A DNA stretch of 64,000 nucleotides from DASRBN01 sp035294305 (GTDB taxonomy: Bacteria > Chloroflexota > Ktedonobacteria > Ktedonobacterales > Ktedonobacteraceae). The DNA lies in the NCBI GenBank assembly GCA_035294305.1, contig DATGLD010000025.1, positions 163,877 to 227,876 of the forward strand. The letters run 5' to 3'. The position numbers were made by a program, and so were the translations under genes. The notes under the pieces were generated by a model. It had not been told where the DNA came from. It searched no databases and was given only the letters and a program-made list of their open reading frames with translations. Every line of letters starts with the position of its first letter. Position 1 is the first letter of the stretch. Shown in pieces: positions 25,027-33,998 of this stretch.

Positions 25027-25692
25027 ATGGTGCGACCAAACTGGTCAGATGAAGAGTTGGCGCGGCTGCTGCAAGAACGCAACGATGAAGCCCTTGAAAC
25101 TCTCATCTCCCGTTACTCGCGCGAGGTGTTTTATTTTATTCGCCTGGTACTGGACGGTGTGGGCGTCACCCAGGATGCAGAAGAGTGCGTCAACGACCTC
25201 TTTGTTGCCGTCTGGCGGGAAATCGACACCTTCGATTCCGAACGTGGTACGCTACGCACGTGGTTAACGATGCGCGCAAAATATATTGCCCTGGACCGGC
25301 GCAGGCAATTGTGCCGCCGCCAGACTCATAATATGCAACCGGCGGACGAGAACCGCCAGTGGGTAGCATCGGATCGAGGCGGACGCAAAGGATACGGATG
25401 GGGAGGATACGACAACGACAATCGCGTCACGCTTCCTCCCCATCCAGAATTTAGTATGGAACACCTGCTGGAGCAGAGTGAAAGGCGCGAAGAACTGCGC
25501 CTGGCCTTGGCGACGCTGCCAGAGCTTGACCGCTATCTTATCATCCAACGCTATTTTAATTTCGCCAGCACCGAGGAACTGGCAGCAAAAACAGGCTTGA
25601 CACGCCATGCTGTTGATACCCGGCTCTGGCGCGCGCGGAAAAGCTTACGCGAGACGCTCAAGGAGCACGCACATGAGTATGAGCGAATTTGA
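25027..25692 (+). CDS. ECF-type RNA polymerase sigma factor
   Basis: 221 residues. Region 2 (about 15-90: DEALETLISRYSREVFYFI, then AEECVNDLFVAVW) is followed by a charged, glycine-rich linker, and region 4 (about 150-215: LPELDRYLIIQRYF and a helix-turn-helix ending AVDTRLWRARKSL). The linker of about 50 residues is longer than usual. RBS AAGGAG upstream of ATG. The last 20 bases overlap the next gene, which encodes a membrane protein of anti-sigma layout; the pair is therefore likely a sigma/anti-sigma module, probably self-activating. Confidence 0.92.
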   Translation: MVRPNWSDEELARLLQERNDEALETLISRYSREVFYFIRLVLDGVGVTQDAEECVNDLFVAVWREIDTFDSERGTLRTWLTMRAKYIALDRRRQLCRRQTHNMQPADENRQWVASDRGGRKGYGWGGYDNDNRVTLPPHPEFSMEHLLEQSERREELRLALATLPELDRYLIIQRYFNFASTEELAAKTGLTRHAVDTRLWRARKSLRETLKEHAHEYERI

Positions 25693-26881
25693 AAAACAAA
25701 TGAACAGGGAAGATGATGACTCAATTCCTTGCTTGCTGCGCAAGGAAGCGATTCCGCTTGACTTCAGCGAGGAAGACCTGGCTTTCGCACAAGAACTGAA
25801 CGCACTTTTTTCTGCTGAGCAAGAAGAGCTGCCTCCTTTTTTCGTACAAACATTACTACAAGCCGAAGACCCACGTTTTCGACCGGTCGAATATGGCTTT
25901 GAAAGGAAAACCAGCGCGCGTGTCTTCCGCCGCCTGCATTTGCGGCGCCATCTTTTCAATACCCCTCGCTCGGCAAGGGAAATCATCAGCAGCAGCATCC
26001 ACGGCATCATCGTCAACCGTTCCCTACTGGCTTTTGCTTGCGTTCTGATGCTTGTGATGCTTTTCACGGTAGCCTTTACCGCGCCCTCATTTACTTCGGG
26101 CGTCGCCCTTTTATTGCAAGGATCACACAGCGGTGTTTATCAGGTAGAACATTATCCAACCGGCTTACACAGGCCCCATGGCACACATGATTTTGATTCG
26201 CGCGCGTGGCCACAACAAATATCGCTATCACAGATGATGCAGCAGTTAAGTTTCCCGATGTACTGGCCGCAAATGATCCCACGCAACTACTCCTTGACCA
26301 CTATACTTTTGGAGGATACAGGGCAGCAATGGGCCAACGGTCCCATTCTGGACCTGGTCTATACCCTCAACGGCCAAAAACCGGATGCGAATAATCAGAT
26401 TATCGTGCGCGAATTCCTGCCAAATGAGGATGTGCTCCAACTGGTGCAGGAGGGCGCAGCCCACCCGGTAGAAATCGATCAATATGGCCAGGCCAAGGCA
26501 ATTTATGTCGACGGGCAATGGGCATTACAAGTTGGGCAATCATTGCCTCAATGGGCCTATGGCGGGCGCAGCGAACTGATTTACCAGCAGAATGGCGTTG
26601 TCTTCTGGATCGTTGGCAATCAACAAAATGGCGTGAATGAAAAAACTTTGCTCACCATTGCCCAATCGTTACAGATTTTCCATATCAGCCATCAGATGCA
26701 TATGCTCAGCGACTCGAGAGATTCCGCAGGCGTCACCGTGATTGACTGGGCCCCTGATCAGTTTCTCACCGATGTTGTCGTGGTCTTCCAGGGTGAAAAC
26801 GGGAATAGTCCATCCTATATTCCGGTGAGCTCTTACGAATTGGTTAAAACTGCGCAAAAAATCGTGGCTACCGGTCACTAA
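25673..26881 (+). CDS. Single-pass membrane protein, probable anti-sigma factor
   Basis: 402 residues from ATG at 25673, which overlaps the sigma gene by 20 bases and has AAGGAG upstream. The cytoplasmic N-terminus of about 110 residues is acidic then basic; one membrane helix follows at about 118-138 (LLAFACVLMLVMLFTVAF); about 260 residues lie outside, with repeated motifs of the DUF4367-like type (FPMYWPQMIPRNYSLTTILL, WALQVGQ, IYVDG). No classic zinc anti-sigma motif (HxxxCxxC) is seen, so the anti-sigma role rests on position and topology. Translation is coupled to the genes on both sides. Confidence 0.75.
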   Translation: MSMSEFEKQMNREDDDSIPCLLRKEAIPLDFSEEDLAFAQELNALFSAEQEELPPFFVQTLLQAEDPRFRPVEYGFERKTSARVFRRLHLRRHLFNTPRSAREIISSSIHGIIVNRSLLAFACVLMLVMLFTVAFTAPSFTSGVALLLQGSHSGVYQVEHYPTGLHRPHGTHDFDSRAWPQQISLSQMMQQLSFPMYWPQMIPRNYSLTTILLEDTGQQWANGPILDLVYTLNGQKPDANNQIIVREFLPNEDVLQLVQEGAAHPVEIDQYGQAKAIYVDGQWALQVGQSLPQWAYGGRSELIYQQNGVVFWIVGNQQNGVNEKTLLTIAQSLQIFHISHQMHMLSDSRDSAGVTVIDWAPDQFLTDVVVVFQGENGNSPSYIPVSSYELVKTAQKIVATGH

Positions 26882-28551
26882 TGGTACGTACGCGCTGGGC
26901 ACGACAAGCGATACCCCTGCTGGTGGTATGGTTGGCTGTCGCGTGCAGCACGACGCCGGCCATGCCTCCATCACCGCCTCACCGTCCAACCAGTGGCACG
27001 ATTACCTTCGCGGACAGAGCATTCCCTGATGCGGTCAACCCTTTGTTTTCGGCTTCTGCGGTCGATCTCGAGATAAGCGCGGCGCTGTGGTCCGCCCCTG
27101 TCTATTATGACAACCGGTTTCACATCCAACCCGACCAGTTGACTGAAGTACCCTTACCTGGAAATGGGGATGTAAAAGATGGTGGCACGACCATCATTAT
27201 GCGCCTACGTCACGACCTGCGCTGGTCAGACGGCCAGCCAATTCTGGCCAGCGATTTCCAATACTGGTGGCATCTCGATCAGGATCCGAACACCGGAGCC
27301 ATCACCACCAGCGGGTACGATCAGATAGCCAGCATCGATACGCCCGATAAATTCACTGTGATCCTGCATATGAAGCGTCCATACGGCCCCTATCTATCGT
27401 ATCTGCCCTATGCCGCACCCCAGCACGCCTGGGGCAAGCTGAAAGACATCGACCTGCAAAACACGACCAGCGTCTACCTGGCCCCCACTGTGACCGATGG
27501 CCCCTACATGCTTGCCCACTTCGAGAATGGGAAGAGCTATACACTGAAACCAAACCCCTACTACACCTCGACGACATTCTCTGGCCCATTTATTTCACAG
27601 CTCATTTACCGCTCTTACAACGATCTTACCGCGCTTACTATGGCAGTCAAGCAGCAGCAGGTTGACATCAGCGAGGGATATATGGAAGATGATCTCTCGA
27701 GCCTTGCTCATCTTCCACCGGACATGCAATTACGGGAAACACCCGCTGCCGCATACGAGCATCTTGACTTCAATCTGGCCCATCCCATTTTGCAAGATGT
27801 GCGGGTACGACGCGCTATTCAAATGGCGATCAACAGGTGCGCTATTATTGAGCAGGTGCTGCGCATGCCGGATTGTGCGCGCCTTGCAGACCAGGTCGAG
27901 CCCCCTCCGTCGCTCGTCTACGATCCCCACATTGCTGCGGCGCCTTTTGACCCCCCCATGGCAAGACAGCTACTCGCGCAGGCCGGCTGGCTTCGCGGTC
28001 AAGATGGTTTACTGTACCGCCACGGCCAGGCGTTTACACTGCGCCTTGTTACAACCGCTGCCAATCCTCTGCGCGCCGCTGCCGCCCGGCGAATCCAACA
28101 GGATTTATTAGCAGTCGGCATTTCTATACAGATTCTATACTATCCCCTGAACACCTTCTTTGGCCTCTATAATCAAGGCGGCATCCTGGCAACCGGCGCT
28201 TATGACCTGGCGATGTTCGGCTATCAAAATAGCCCGGAACCCGATGATGAATACGCCGTTTTTCACTCCTCACAAATACCAACCGCGGATCAACCTGGCC
28301 TGGGCAACTACGGCCGCGTCAACGACCCTCTCATTGATCAGGCCCTACAACAGGGAAGAAATACACTAGACTTTGCCGACCGCGTAAAGTTCTATCACCA
28401 GTTTTTAGAGCGCCTTGCAGATCAGGTCTATATTATTCCTCTGTACACCGGGCTCAATATCATGACCATCAGTGATACAGTGCGGAACGTTGTCCCCAAT
28501 CCCAATGTCGTCGCGAACAACTGGAATATCAGCCAGTGGAGAAAAGGATGA
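26881..28551 (+). CDS. Peptide/solute-binding lipoprotein of ABC transporter (SBP family 5)
   Basis: 556-residue extracytoplasmic binding protein of the oligopeptide/nickel type. Signal peptide with lipobox LAVAC (Cys about 22). The family hallmark appears as LRHDLRWSDGQPILASDFQYWW, with the later DVRVRRAIQMAINR block. The start overlaps the preceding stop (TAATG), so it is co-translated with the anti-sigma-like protein. No permease or ATPase genes follow; it may serve a transporter encoded elsewhere or act as a ligand sensor for the sigma/anti-sigma pair. Confidence 0.92.
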   Translation: MVRTRWARQAIPLLVVWLAVACSTTPAMPPSPPHRPTSGTITFADRAFPDAVNPLFSASAVDLEISAALWSAPVYYDNRFHIQPDQLTEVPLPGNGDVKDGGTTIIMRLRHDLRWSDGQPILASDFQYWWHLDQDPNTGAITTSGYDQIASIDTPDKFTVILHMKRPYGPYLSYLPYAAPQHAWGKLKDIDLQNTTSVYLAPTVTDGPYMLAHFENGKSYTLKPNPYYTSTTFSGPFISQLIYRSYNDLTALTMAVKQQQVDISEGYMEDDLSSLAHLPPDMQLRETPAAAYEHLDFNLAHPILQDVRVRRAIQMAINRCAIIEQVLRMPDCARLADQVEPPPSLVYDPHIAAAPFDPPMARQLLAQAGWLRGQDGLLYRHGQAFTLRLVTTAANPLRAAAARRIQQDLLAVGISIQILYYPLNTFFGLYNQGGILATGAYDLAMFGYQNSPEPDDEYAVFHSSQIPTADQPGLGNYGRVNDPLIDQALQQGRNTLDFADRVKFYHQFLERLADQVYIIPLYTGLNIMTISDTVRNVVPNPNVVANNWNISQWRKG

Positions 28552-28716
28552 TGATAAACCTGGCTATATTTTCTGTTGCGCTGGACATCACTGTAAGAAA
28601 CTGGTATCATAAACAGTGACGAATGATCTTAAAGTAAATTGGCTCACGTTGCAGCTCGACTCTGTTCCAGCAACGAAGCTGAGACGGTCGTTGCAAACCT
28701 CAAAGGAGAGGTCATA

Positions 28717-28944
28717 ATGAAGCATCATGTCTTGAAACCGGGTTCCACTAAGCCGCATGGCTTACCACATCTACGCACCCTTCGCCAGCGCAAAGGGTTG
28801 AGTTTAGGCCAGCTTTCTGATATGACCGGCATTCGCCGCGATACAATCGCGCACCTGGAGACCGGCCGCGAGGACCCACAACCATACCAATTAAGGTTGC
28901 TGGCGCGTGTGCTGGATGTCCCGCAACTTGAACTGGTGTCATAG
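28717..28944 (+). CDS. Small XRE-type helix-turn-helix protein
   Basis: 75 residues from ATG at 28717 (AAAGGAGAGG upstream). Almost the whole protein is a Cro/CI-type HTH: LRTLRQRKGLSLGQLSDMTG, then IRRDTIAHLETGREDPQPYQ. No second domain, so it is a minimal DNA-binding protein or an antitoxin-like regulator without a visible toxin. It stands alone, followed by a structured repeat. Confidence 0.85.
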   Translation: MKHHVLKPGSTKPHGLPHLRTLRQRKGLSLGQLSDMTGIRRDTIAHLETGREDPQPYQLRLLARVLDVPQLELVS

Positions 28945-29064
28945 TTGCTGCTACATAGGAAAGGCAACTGGAGAACTTTGTTCCGGTGCTTGCTCGTCTG
29001 AATGGCAAATAGGCAGGTTTTGCCTTTCCCAAAAATTTGAGAGCATTTTGCGTTCTATCCCTGC

Positions 29065-29183
29065 CATCCACTCATAATTCTTGCAGCGGGCCTACGGCCC
29101 GTCAGGACGGGAGGGGAAGCAAGCGGGGACACCCCGCACCCCGGCAGGGGTGAAACCCCTGCACCCCGAGTTATGAGTGGATG
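29065..29183. repeat. 119-bp structured element with 13-bp terminal inverted repeats
   Basis: Ends 29065-29077 (CATCCACTCATAA) and 29171-29183 are perfect inverted copies. The interior is very GC rich and holds three small hairpins: GGGCC-TAC-GGCCC (29088-29100), GCGGGG-ACA-CCCCGC (29123-29137) and GCAGGGGT-GAA-ACCCCTGC (29144-29162). The form fits a small non-autonomous mobile repeat or structured intergenic repeat. No protein frame. Confidence 0.6.
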
Positions 29184-29197
29184 TCAGTCTATCCCTC

Positions 29198-29226
29198 TTG
29201 ACATTCCCCATTTTTCTGCCTATACT
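29198..29226 (+). promoter_or_regulatory. Promoter of the tetR gene
   Basis: TTGACA at 29198-29203, 17-base spacer, TATACT at 29221-29226: a near-consensus sigma-70-type promoter. The start site would fall inside the operator at 29230-29251. Confidence 0.75.
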
Positions 29227-29229
29227 GTA

Positions 29230-29251
29230 ATTAATCGGTCAGTCAATTAAT
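29230..29251. promoter_or_regulatory. TetR operator 1 (autoregulation)
   Basis: 22-bp site with ATTAAT flanks around CGGTCAGTCA, immediately after the -10 box. It matches the site at 29980-30001 in 17 of 22 positions with all differences being transitions. Repressor binding here would block tetR itself. Confidence 0.75.
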
Positions 29252-29281
29252 TTCTTTAAAAAGTAGAAGTGATATTAACAT

Positions 29282-29893
29282 ATGGCACGCACGCCGAAAG
29301 TGGTGGAGGATCGCCGCGAACAAATCATCGATGCGGCTATGCATGTCTTTGCGGAAAAGGGATTCGTCAGGGCCACGAACAAAGATATTGCGCGTGAGGC
29401 GGGCATCACGCCTGGCCTGATCTACCATTATTTTGAAAGCAAGGAGGCATTGCTGCGGGCTATTATCGATGGGCGTTCGCCATTGCGTATTATCAATGCT
29501 CTACCCCCGCAGGCGCTGGCACTACCGCCAGTGGTATTCCTGCGTTTTATCGTGATGCAGGTGCTGGGCATTCTTGAAGACGAAAATTTCATTCAACTGA
29601 TCCGGGTATTTCTCCCGGAAGTTGTGTATAACCCAGATACAGGATCGACGATAAACGCGGCGATACAGCAGGCTCTGGGCTTTCTTGAAGGCTACTTTCG
29701 CAACAAAATGGAGGCAGGAGAACTGCGGAAAATGGACGCGGCGCTGCTACCACAGCTATTTATCGGTAGTGTGATGGCTTTCATATTGCGGCGTAATATT
29801 CTCCATGACCCGCAGATCCTGCATTATACACACGAACAGATTGCCGATGCGATAGTTGAAACCATGCTCAAGGGTCTCCTACCAGATCGGTAG
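29282..29893 (+). CDS. TetR family repressor
   Basis: 203 residues. The N-terminal HTH is typical: REQIIDAAMHVFAEKGFV, then NKDIAREAGITPGLIYHYF; the ligand-binding part is divergent as usual. It lies between two copies of a 22-bp near-palindrome, one over its own promoter and one 20 bases before the ABC transporter genes. It should repress both units until an inducer, probably the exported compound, binds. Confidence 0.95.
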   Translation: MARTPKVVEDRREQIIDAAMHVFAEKGFVRATNKDIAREAGITPGLIYHYFESKEALLRAIIDGRSPLRIINALPPQALALPPVVFLRFIVMQVLGILEDENFIQLIRVFLPEVVYNPDTGSTINAAIQQALGFLEGYFRNKMEAGELRKMDAALLPQLFIGSVMAFILRRNILHDPQILHYTHEQIADAIVETMLKGLLPDR

Positions 29894-29979
29894 CTCGACC
29901 TATTCTGAACAGAAATATGGTTCAATCACTATTCGCTTCGCTTATCTGGTAGGAAAGGTAGTAAATTTTTGGGCTTGTT

Positions 29980-30001
29980 ATTAATTGGCCGGCCAGTTAA
30001 T
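29980..30001. promoter_or_regulatory. TetR operator 2 (ABC exporter unit)
   Basis: Near-perfect palindrome with ATTAAT/GTTAAT flanks around TGGCCGGCCA, ending 19 bases before the ATG of the ATPase gene. Second copy of the operator at 29230-29251. Confidence 0.75.
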
Positions 30002-30020
30002 ATGAACAGGAGGAATCTCC

Positions 30021-30821
30021 ATGGCAGAAGCTACTTCCGATATTCGAGAAGGGCAGCAACCGGATAGAACTGCTAGTTCTCCCATCGTCGTTATCAGTGA
30101 GCTTGACAAGCAGTTTGGCAAACTGAGAGCCGTCAATCATCTTAGCATGACCATCAATGCCGGCGAGACGTTTGGATTGATTGGCCCCAACGGCTCCGGC
30201 AAAACAACGCTCATCCGCATGATGGTGGGACTGATGCGTCCGACAGCTGGCACGATACGTATTATGGGCGAACGCGTACCGAGCACAAGAATTGCACCCC
30301 ACATTGGCTACATGACACAGTTGAGCGCTCTCTATCTTGACCTCACCGCCAGGGAGAACATGCAGTTCTTCTGCAACATTTATGGTTTGCGCGGCAAGCA
30401 GCAGAAACAGCGTATCGACGAAATGCTGGAACGAGTTGACCTTGCTGACCGCGCCAATGACATCGCCAGCAAGTTCAGTGGTGGCATGAAGCAGCGCCTC
30501 TCGCTTGCTACAGCGCTGGTGCATCATCCCAGCCTGGCCTTACTCGACGAGCCAACCGTCGGAGTCGACCCCGAACTGCGGCGCACTTTCTGGGACTATT
30601 TCGCGCAAATGAACCGCGAGGGCATTACCATCATCGTCTCCACGCATCATCTTGATGAAGCGGCACGCTGCACGCGCCTGGGCCTGATGCGCTCGGGCAT
30701 GTTGCTGGCGCAGGACGCTCCACAAGAGCTGCTGCGTCAATCCGGCAAAGATAGCATGGAGAATGCCTTCCTCTACTTCGCCACGCGCCAGCAGGAAATG
30801 TCAAAGGAAATACACTCATGA
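30021..30821 (+). CDS. ABC-2 type exporter, ATP-binding subunit
   Basis: 266 residues, DrrA/CcmA-like. Walker A GPNGSGKTT, Q-loop MTQLSALYLDLTARENM, signature FSGGMKQRLS, Walker B ALLDEPTVGVDP and the switch His in VSTHHLDEA. RBS AGGAGGAAT lies upstream. The stop overlaps the permease start by 4 bases. First gene of the TetR-controlled unit; likely drug or metabolite efflux. Confidence 0.95.
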   Translation: MAEATSDIREGQQPDRTASSPIVVISELDKQFGKLRAVNHLSMTINAGETFGLIGPNGSGKTTLIRMMVGLMRPTAGTIRIMGERVPSTRIAPHIGYMTQLSALYLDLTARENMQFFCNIYGLRGKQQKQRIDEMLERVDLADRANDIASKFSGGMKQRLSLATALVHHPSLALLDEPTVGVDPELRRTFWDYFAQMNREGITIIVSTHHLDEAARCTRLGLMRSGMLLAQDAPQELLRQSGKDSMENAFLYFATRQQEMSKEIHS

Positions 30822-31984
30822 GTCTCGCACGCACTCTAGCGCTGGCTACCCGCATTATTCGCCAGATTCTGCGCGACAAACGCACGCTGGGGCTGATCTT
30901 CATCGTTCCTCTCTTGATCATGACGTTGCTCTACCTGGTACTCACGAATACGAGCAGCGTCCATACACTGGCGATTGTGCGCCCCACGGGCCCGGGCAGC
31001 GATACCATCAACACGCTGATTACCGACCTGCTGCCCGGAAAGGATAAACTGAACACCATCTCTATTCCTGCCAACCAGGTAACAACTACACTACAAAACG
31101 GGAATGCCGATGCCGCGATCATCTTTCCCCCGGATTTCGCGCGGCAGGTCCTGGCGGGCCAGAACCCGGTCGTACAGATCGAACTCGAAGGCTCTGACCC
31201 GGCCATAGCAAGCGCCATGCGGGACCTCACCGCGTCATTTACGCGCCAGCTTGGTCTCGCGCTCTCGACCTTGAAAGCGCAGCAGAACCAGGGCGGACAG
31301 GCGCCGATTACCCCGGCAACACTTGCGGGACCCATACCTTTCACCATCAACGAACCGCACTACCTGCATGGCGGGCCGCAATATACGTTCAACGACTCCA
31401 TCGCGCCCGTATTCATCGGTGTCTTCTCATTTTTCTTCGTCTTCATCCTTACTTCAGTCGCTTTCCTGCGCGAACGCTCGCAGGGTACGATTGAACGGGT
31501 GATGGTCTCTCCGTTGACGCGCCCCGAACTCGTACTCGGATACATCTGTGGCTTTACGCTTTTTGCGCTTGTGCAGTCGGTGCTGATCCTGATTTTTGTG
31601 GTCTTTGTGCTACAGGTCCATTACAGCGGCAACCTGGCCCTGGTTTTCTTGGTTACGGCTCTGCTTACGATTGGCAGCGTCAATCTAGGCATCTTCCTTT
31701 CAACCTTTGCGCAGAACGAGTTTCAGATTGTGCAGTTCATCCCGCTGGTTTTTGGCGTGCAGGTCTTCCTTTCCGGCATCTTCTGGCCCATCGCTCAATT
31801 GCCAGGCGTATTACGGCCCATTTCCTACATCCTACCCCTGACCTATGCCAATGAGGCTTTGCGCGATGTCATGCTCAAGAGCGCTGATATCGGTCAAATC
31901 GCGGGGCAACTGGCGGGCCTATTAATATTCGCGCTGGTTATGGTCCTGTTAAGTTCATTGACGATGCGCAGGCAGAGCGCATGA
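30818..31984 (+). CDS. ABC-2 type exporter, permease subunit
   Basis: 388 residues. One N-terminal membrane helix (LGLIFIVPLLIMTLLYLVL), a large outer loop of about 140 residues, then five more helices, the usual ABC2_membrane_3/DrrB-like layout. The conserved segment RERSQGTIERVMVSPLTRPELVLGY is present. Translationally coupled to the ATPase gene. Together they form a half-size exporter that dimerises. Confidence 0.93.
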   Translation: MSLARTLALATRIIRQILRDKRTLGLIFIVPLLIMTLLYLVLTNTSSVHTLAIVRPTGPGSDTINTLITDLLPGKDKLNTISIPANQVTTTLQNGNADAAIIFPPDFARQVLAGQNPVVQIELEGSDPAIASAMRDLTASFTRQLGLALSTLKAQQNQGGQAPITPATLAGPIPFTINEPHYLHGGPQYTFNDSIAPVFIGVFSFFFVFILTSVAFLRERSQGTIERVMVSPLTRPELVLGYICGFTLFALVQSVLILIFVVFVLQVHYSGNLALVFLVTALLTIGSVNLGIFLSTFAQNEFQIVQFIPLVFGVQVFLSGIFWPIAQLPGVLRPISYILPLTYANEALRDVMLKSADIGQIAGQLAGLLIFALVMVLLSSLTMRRQSA

Positions 31985-32021
31985 GATCAAGTCGTAATTC
32001 AAGATTTTGGAGGTACCAAAA

Positions 32022-33263
32022 ATGCAGAACGAAGTCGTTGCAGCAACAACACAAAACGAACAAGTCGAGCAGACCACCTGCTGCATCGTGGGTGGTGGTC
32101 CGGCCGGGGCCATGCTGGCGCTTCTGCTGGCGCGTAAAGGTGTTCGCGTCGTATTGTTAGAGGAACATATGGATTTTGACCGGGACTTTCGCGGAGACAC
32201 TATTCATCCATCGACCCTGCAAATATTGGATGAAATCGGCATTGCGGATCGCTTGCTCCAGCTGCGTCACACCAAAGCATCCAGCATACCCGTACAGACT
32301 GCTAAGGGGGTTTTGACGCTTGCCGACTTCCATCGCCTGAAAACGCGCTTTCCCTACATCGCATTGATCCCCCAGGCGGATTTCCTCACATTCATCACGG
32401 CCGAAGCCAGTCGCTACCCGAACTTCCGGCTGGTTATGGGGGCCAGAGCGGAGAAGCTGATAGAGGAAGATGGCTACATCCATGGTGTTCATTACCGCGG
32501 CAGGGACGGCTGGCACGAGCTGCGCGCGATACTTACTATTGGGGCCGATGGTCGTTTTTCTCGTCTGCGCCGCCTGGCAGGTTTTGAGCCAATCCAGACT
32601 TCAGCGCCGATGGATGTGCTCTGGTTTCGCCTGCCACGTAAAGCGGGCGATCCAGAGCAATCCGGCGGGCGCCTTAGTAATGGTCACATCCTCATAATGC
32701 TTGACCGGAACGAATACTGGCAGATAGGCTATATTATCCCCAAGGGCGGATACCAGGAAATCCGCACCGCGGGCCTCGATCATTTGCGCCAGATCATAGG
32801 CGAATTGCTGCCAGAATTCGCGAGCCGCATGGACACCATCCAGGAGTGGAAACAGGTCTCCGTGCTCTCAGTGGAATCGAGCCGCCTGCGTAAATGGTAC
32901 CTTCCAGGCCTGCTGCTGATCGGAGATGCCGCCCACGTCATGTCGCCGGTCGGTGGTGTCGGCATTAATTACGCCATTCAAGATGCTGTAGTCGCGGCCA
33001 ACATACTCGGCAACGACCTCCTGCAAGGAAAAGCGCCAACCGGCGACCTGGCACGCGTACAGCGGGAGCGCGAATTGCCAACACGCATTATCCAGAGCTT
33101 GCAAAACCTGATACAAAAACAGGTGCTGTCCAGGGTTCTCGCAACGGATAAGCCACCGGCGATATCGCCGTTCTTCTCGCTGCTGTTACGCGTGCCGCTT
33201 GTGCGTGATTTGCCGGCAAGGTTCATCGCATTTGGGCCGCGCAGTGTGCGTGTGAAGGAATAG
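32022..33263 (+). CDS. FAD-dependent monooxygenase (PHBH/TetX-like)
   Basis: 413 residues from ATG at 32022 (GGAGG 8 bases upstream). N-terminal FAD motif CCIVGGGPAGAMLALLLARK, the DG motif (IGADGRFSRLRRLAGF) and the second FAD motif LLIGDAAHVMSPVGGVGINY are all in place for the class A flavoprotein hydroxylases. Third gene of the TetR-regulated exporter unit, 37 bases after the permease. Such enzymes can inactivate aromatic antibiotics (TetX, rifampicin monooxygenase) or tailor metabolites, so with an exporter it may form a resistance unit; that is inference. Confidence 0.88.
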   Translation: MQNEVVAATTQNEQVEQTTCCIVGGGPAGAMLALLLARKGVRVVLLEEHMDFDRDFRGDTIHPSTLQILDEIGIADRLLQLRHTKASSIPVQTAKGVLTLADFHRLKTRFPYIALIPQADFLTFITAEASRYPNFRLVMGARAEKLIEEDGYIHGVHYRGRDGWHELRAILTIGADGRFSRLRRLAGFEPIQTSAPMDVLWFRLPRKAGDPEQSGGRLSNGHILIMLDRNEYWQIGYIIPKGGYQEIRTAGLDHLRQIIGELLPEFASRMDTIQEWKQVSVLSVESSRLRKWYLPGLLLIGDAAHVMSPVGGVGINYAIQDAVVAANILGNDLLQGKAPTGDLARVQRERELPTRIIQSLQNLIQKQVLSRVLATDKPPAISPFFSLLLRVPLVRDLPARFIAFGPRSVRVKE

Positions 33264-33371
33264 TTCCAATCCCCACCGGGAGGTGGTGAAAGGGGCCAGT
33301 TCCTTCCGCTTCTCTATGGGGAAAGTATACTCGCAAACCCGAAAAAGTCACGTGGAAAGGCACCAGGCAAA

Positions 33372-33830
33372 TCAGTTGGCGCGAACTGTACTGACTTGCT
33401 TCTCGAAGTTCTTGAAGAACTGGCCGAGCGCCATCTTCATTGCCCCGTTGATGACCATATCGGGGGTAGCGGCGATCTTTCCTTCCATATCCGCGTGCCC
33501 GCTATAGTTGAGCAGTGTTCCCTCGGCATCGTCCGTCAGCTCAATGGCGCAGGTGGCGCGAATGGTTCCAACCGCGCTGCTGGGTTCCGCTATTAAGACG
33601 ACGCGCGAAGGCGGTACTACTTCACCTGTCTGCAAGAAGATGTTATATGGCCCTTTTAAGCCTGGAATATTTGGCGATACCACCAGCTTCAACTGGCGGC
33701 CCGCCGGAAAATCTACAAACTCAGCACTCTCACAACCAGGGACGCAATGCTTGAGAACTTCAGCATTCAATAGAGCTTGAAATACTTGTGGGCGAGGCGC
33801 TTTCACCTTCTGATTCCCCGAAACATCCAT
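33372..33830 (-). CDS. CoxG-like SRPBCC domain protein
   Basis: 152 residues, the CO dehydrogenase subunit G family with START/Bet v1-like fold. The typical opening with LKHCVPGCESAE and the later GPYNIFLQTGEV and YSGHADMEGKIA blocks are seen. No CO dehydrogenase genes are near. Some members anchor CODH to the membrane or bind hydrophobic ligands; the role here is unknown. A second family member is at 50236-50940. Confidence 0.85.
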   Translation of the reverse strand: MDVSGNQKVKAPRPQVFQALLNAEVLKHCVPGCESAEFVDFPAGRQLKLVVSPNIPGLKGPYNIFLQTGEVVPPSRVVLIAEPSSAVGTIRATCAIELTDDAEGTLLNYSGHADMEGKIAATPDMVINGAMKMALGQFFKNFEKQVSTVRAN

Positions 33831-33998
33831 ATGAACGTTTACCCCTCTTTATACTTAGATTTTTTCTCTCCCGGCTTCCGACAATGAGATACCTTTATGT
33901 ATGCCGGAAAGCGATGCGAGAGAATATGCTTTACAAGGCAGTATTATAGCCTGATGCATTTGGATTGCTCAATAGAACGGGTCAGAAGTACTAGGATA

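Noticed and set aside
33372..33830. Part of a CO dehydrogenase cluster
   Set aside because: Two CoxG-like genes exist, but no coxL, coxM or coxS gene is in the window.
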